Shown here: one piece after another, positions 62,180 through 64,000 of the stretch
How positions within the stretch are numbered: the stretch's first letter is position 1
How the letters are laid out: every line of letters starts with the position of its first letter
DNA from: Synechocystis sp. PCC 6714
Lineage (GTDB): Bacteria > Cyanobacteriota > Cyanobacteriia > Cyanobacteriales > Microcystaceae
Length of the DNA: 64,000 bases
Assembly (NCBI RefSeq): GCF_000478825.2
Contig: NZ_CP007542.1
Coordinates: 2,542,001 to 2,606,000, forward strand
Direction of reading: 5' to 3'
Translations under genes and position numbers: made by a program
Notes under the pieces: model-generated
Database searches by the model: none
The model's input: only the letters and a program-made list of their open reading frames with translations
Told to the model about the DNA's origin: nothing

Positions 62180-62608
62180 TCAACTGCTATTGGTGACAAC
62201 TAATTTTATTCCAGGGAAATTTTGTTGTACGAAATTAAAAAATTTTTTATCGCAGGTATGGAAGTCTATATCTAATCTTTCTGATAAAGCTAAATAATGG
62301 GCATCATAGGTGGTAGGTAATTGGAATTTTTCGGCGATCGCCAAAGCATCTTGATGTAGTTCTGAGTTTGGATAAAGTTCAATGCCAAGATTAAAAGTTT
62401 CTGTAAGAGCAATTTGAGCTTGACTGTAGGTAATCTGTTTAGTCCTGTTTAAATGCCATAAAACATTAGTTACTTCGTAGTTGATTAGATCAGTAGCAAT
62501 AATCTTAATATTTGCATTACACCATTCATTCCACATCTCAAGGTAGATAGTTTCCTCATAGTATCCAACAAGAAGTCGGAGGATGAAGTTTGAATCAATA
62601 CAAGTCAT
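62180..62608 (-). CDS. PIN-domain toxin (VapC-like)
   Basis: A 142-residue PIN-domain ribonuclease. The acidic residues are in [13 protein letters not shown], the NYEV helix, [12 protein letters not shown] and [13 protein letters not shown] at 62608; the frame extends to 62629 by an upstream ATG. VapC toxins cleave RNA such as initiator tRNA. The partner antitoxin is the frameshifted gene just upstream. This one looks intact, with all the usual acidic positions. Confidence 0.85.
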   Translation of the reverse strand: MTCIDSNFILRLLVGYYEETIYLEMWNEWCNANIKIIATDLINYEVTNVLWHLNRTKQITYSQAQIALTETFNLGIELYPNSELHQDALAIAEKFQLPTTYDAHYLALSERLDIDFHTCDKKFFNFVQQNFPGIKLVVTNSS

Positions 62609-62637
62609 TGAGTAACTTTGATTGATCATATCAGGAA

Positions 62638-62843
62638 TTATTCTCCAAAACAGGTTTGCAGAACATCTTGGGTTCTTTCCTTCCGCATCTCTTCAATGAT
62701 TTCATTTATGGGAATATCAAAAGGTTTTCCCTGACGAGAGGCATAAATTTACTGACGATTGACTTCAATTTTTTCCATAACCTCTCCTCTGGGGAGAGAC
62801 TCTGAATTATCTGGAGCAAGGATTCTACTAATTGAATATTCAC
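62638..62843 (-). pseudogene. VapB-like antitoxin gene with one-base deletion
   Basis: From a GTG at 62843 (with GGAG upstream) the frame reads MNIQLVESLLQIIQSLSPEE and RLWKKLKSIVSK, the standard N-terminus of a cyanobacterial VapB-type antitoxin. It then continues as an unrelated short tail. In the frame shifted by one base the expected C-terminal half follows, YASRQGKPFDIPINEIIEEM and onward to the TAA at 62638-62640. The two halves join in AGTAAATTT near 62746-62752: one extra A (AGT AAA ATT TAT) restores a 69-residue protein. It stands immediately upstream of the PIN toxin. Confidence 0.75.
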
Positions 62844-62893
62844 CGTTAGATCTCCTGAATAGCAATTCTACAAACCGTCGGGAAAACTTAATT

Positions 62894-63442
62894 TTAACCA
62901 AACTTAATCATGGCCCGCCCTTCCATCAGGGGATGTTCCCCATTTAATAATGGTTCTAACGTTGCTCGAATGCGGTGGGCATCGGGGGGACAACCAGGCA
63001 TAAAAATATCCACAGGAATAACTTCATGTAGGGGAAGAACTTTGTCTAATAGGGGCGGTACAATACCAGGTTCATTAGGCAGTTGAGGCGTGCCATCTCC
63101 TAGTTCAATATAGGCTCGTCGTAAAACGGGATCGCTACCTTTGAGCATATTACGCATACCCGGGACATTGGCAGTTACCGCACAATCCCCAAAGGAAATA
63201 ACTACTTTAGTTTTTTTCCTTAACTCTAGGGCCAGCTCTAAATTTTCCTCATTGGCGATCGCCCCTTCCACTAAGCAAATATCAACATTGTCGGGATATT
63301 CTTTGAGGTCGGAACCAACGGGACTAAAAACCACATCTACCTTTTGAGCTAAATCGATTAACCATTCGTCCATATCAAGGAAGGACATATGACAACCGGA
63401 ACAGCCGGCAAGCCAAACGGTAGCAAAACGAATTTTAGACAT
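62894..63442 (-). CDS. hoxY: Bidirectional NiFe-hydrogenase small subunit
   Basis: Small electron-transfer subunit of 182 residues with one [4Fe-4S] cluster. Ligands are Cys14 and Cys17 in LAGCSGCHMSF, Cys in FGDCAVTANV and Cys in PGCPPDAHR. It passes electrons between hoxH and the HoxEFU diaphorase. ATG at 63442, 50 bases after hoxU. Confidence 0.97.
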   Translation of the reverse strand: MSKIRFATVWLAGCSGCHMSFLDMDEWLIDLAQKVDVVFSPVGSDLKEYPDNVDICLVEGAIANEENLELALELRKKTKVVISFGDCAVTANVPGMRNMLKGSDPVLRRAYIELGDGTPQLPNEPGIVPPLLDKVLPLHEVIPVDIFMPGCPPDAHRIRATLEPLLNGEHPLMEGRAMIKFG

Positions 63443-63492
63443 ATTTTTAGGGTTTATTAATGTTGCCTATAGCAAAATCAAGTTGTTGAAAA

Positions 63493-64000
63493 TTAACGAA
63501 TCCATTCCTTTTCTTTGCGGGCGGTGGCTAAAAATTCCACTTTACGGCGATCGCCAATTTTTTCAGCGGTGGTTTCACCTTTATGGAAGATAGAACCGGT
63601 GGGACAGGCATCCACGCATTTGCCACAGGAAGTACAGGCATCAACAGTGCCCCAAGGCTGGTTTAAACCGGAAATAATTTTGCATTCTGCGCCCCGGTAA
63701 GCCACATCCCAAACGTGGGCCCCCTCGATTTCATCACAGACCCGCACACAACGGGTACAGAGAATACAACGGTTATGGTCAATACCAAATAAGGGATGGG
63801 ATAAATCCACTTCCCGCTTGGGAAATTGATATTTAAATCGGCTGTGGTCCATGCCCACAGTGATGGCCATATCTTGCAATTCACAGTTGCCGTTAGCCAC
63901 ACAAATGGCACAGACATGGTTACCTTCGGAAAAGAGTAATTCCACTGTCATACGCCGGTAATCTTGCAACTTTTCTGTGTTGGTGCGAACCACCATTTCT
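63493..64000 (-). CDS. hoxU: Hydrogenase diaphorase subunit HoxU (5' end outside window)
   Basis: Iron-sulphur subunit of the diaphorase. The C-terminal 169 codons are in the window; the [2Fe-2S] domain of about 70 residues lies outside. Seen here are the NuoG-like cysteines HVCAICVANGNCEL and two ferredoxin motifs, CILCTRCVRVCD and CTSCGKCVDACPTG. It is first in this part of the hox run. Confidence 0.96.
   Translation of the reverse strand, partial: EMVVRTNTEKLQDYRRMTVELLFSEGNHVCAICVANGNCELQDMAITVGMDHSRFKYQFPKREVDLSHPLFGIDHNRCILCTRCVRVCDEIEGAHVWDVAYRGAECKIISGLNQPWGTVDACTSCGKCVDACPTGSIFHKGETTAEKIGDRRKVEFLATARKEKEWIR

Noticed and set aside
62746-62752. Programmed -1 frameshift in the antitoxin
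   Set aside because: In the zero frame the codons are AAA TTT, so slippage by one would put the P-site tRNA on a mismatched TAA; a single-base deletion is simpler.
62638-62778. Reading the antitoxin from the ATG at 62778
   Set aside because: That frame has a TAA at 62749-62751 after nine codons; the GTG at 62843 with a GGAG site fits the family N-terminus.

Overview
The window reads as a chromosomal segment of a unicellular cyanobacterium very close to Synechocystis sp. PCC 6803. The evidence is photosystem genes (psaD and a psbD encoding D2), a cyanobacterial split RNA polymerase (rpoC2), the Hik33/DspA kinase, the bidirectional Hox hydrogenase, the spacer between a fabF-type gene and hoxH that matches the PsrR1 small RNA locus, and a high density of the HIP1 palindrome GCGATCGC. 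The match to PCC 6803 is from memory of gene content, not from a database search.

Layout. 1-5385 (minus): rimP, nusA, ylxR and infB (infB runs off the left edge). 5541-10686: phoU, a CPBP membrane protease, a small hypothetical, crtE, trpE and psaD. 10883-12874 (plus): hik33, divergent from psaD over an HLR1-like element. 12894-17469 (minus): an AAA ATPase (DUF815), a ParA-like ATPase, psbD with its own terminator, and an FAD/NAD(P)-binding enzyme under a near-perfect Fur box. 17672-24103: small secreted proteins, an MtfA-like peptidase, a response regulator, a GyrA/ParC-type topoisomerase subunit and a GspC/PilP-like membrane protein. 24148-26593 (minus): gmhA, gmhB and a glycosyltransferase. 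26812-30744: queD, a divergent PilB/GspE ATPase, a membrane protein and rnhA. 30856-39544 (minus): rpsT, tatD, rpoB and rpoC2, without rpoC1. 39641-46920 (minus): a UvrD-like helicase, an exported protein and a 1377-residue sensor kinase. 46921-48833: AT-rich and gene-poor, with a 2-oxoglutarate dioxygenase and a small lipoprotein. 48834-55440 (minus): hemB under a perfect 7-1-7 Fur box, a transglutaminase-like protein, a glycosyltransferase and two sensory kinases. 55595-60488 (plus): atpB, atpC, an M16-family protein and a KAS II-type synthase. About 60551-60681 (plus): PsrR1. 60703-64000 (minus): hoxH, a PIN toxin, a frameshifted antitoxin, hoxY and hoxU (partial).

How it fits together. 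Much of the window is light and redox physiology: photosystem genes, the kinase and small RNA of the high-light response, ATP synthase, tetrapyrrole and carotenoid precursor enzymes (hemB, crtE) and the hydrogenase. HLR1-like direct repeats lie upstream of psaD and psrR1, with a weaker one at psbD, so one high-light regulatory circuit (Hik33-RpaB) may touch several loci here. Two Fur boxes add iron control. The most notable lesions and oddities are a one-base deletion in the antitoxin gene inside the hox operon, an M16 protein without its zinc motif, a secretion ATPase with degraded Walker B and His boxes, and a GyrA paralogue with no visible GyrA box.
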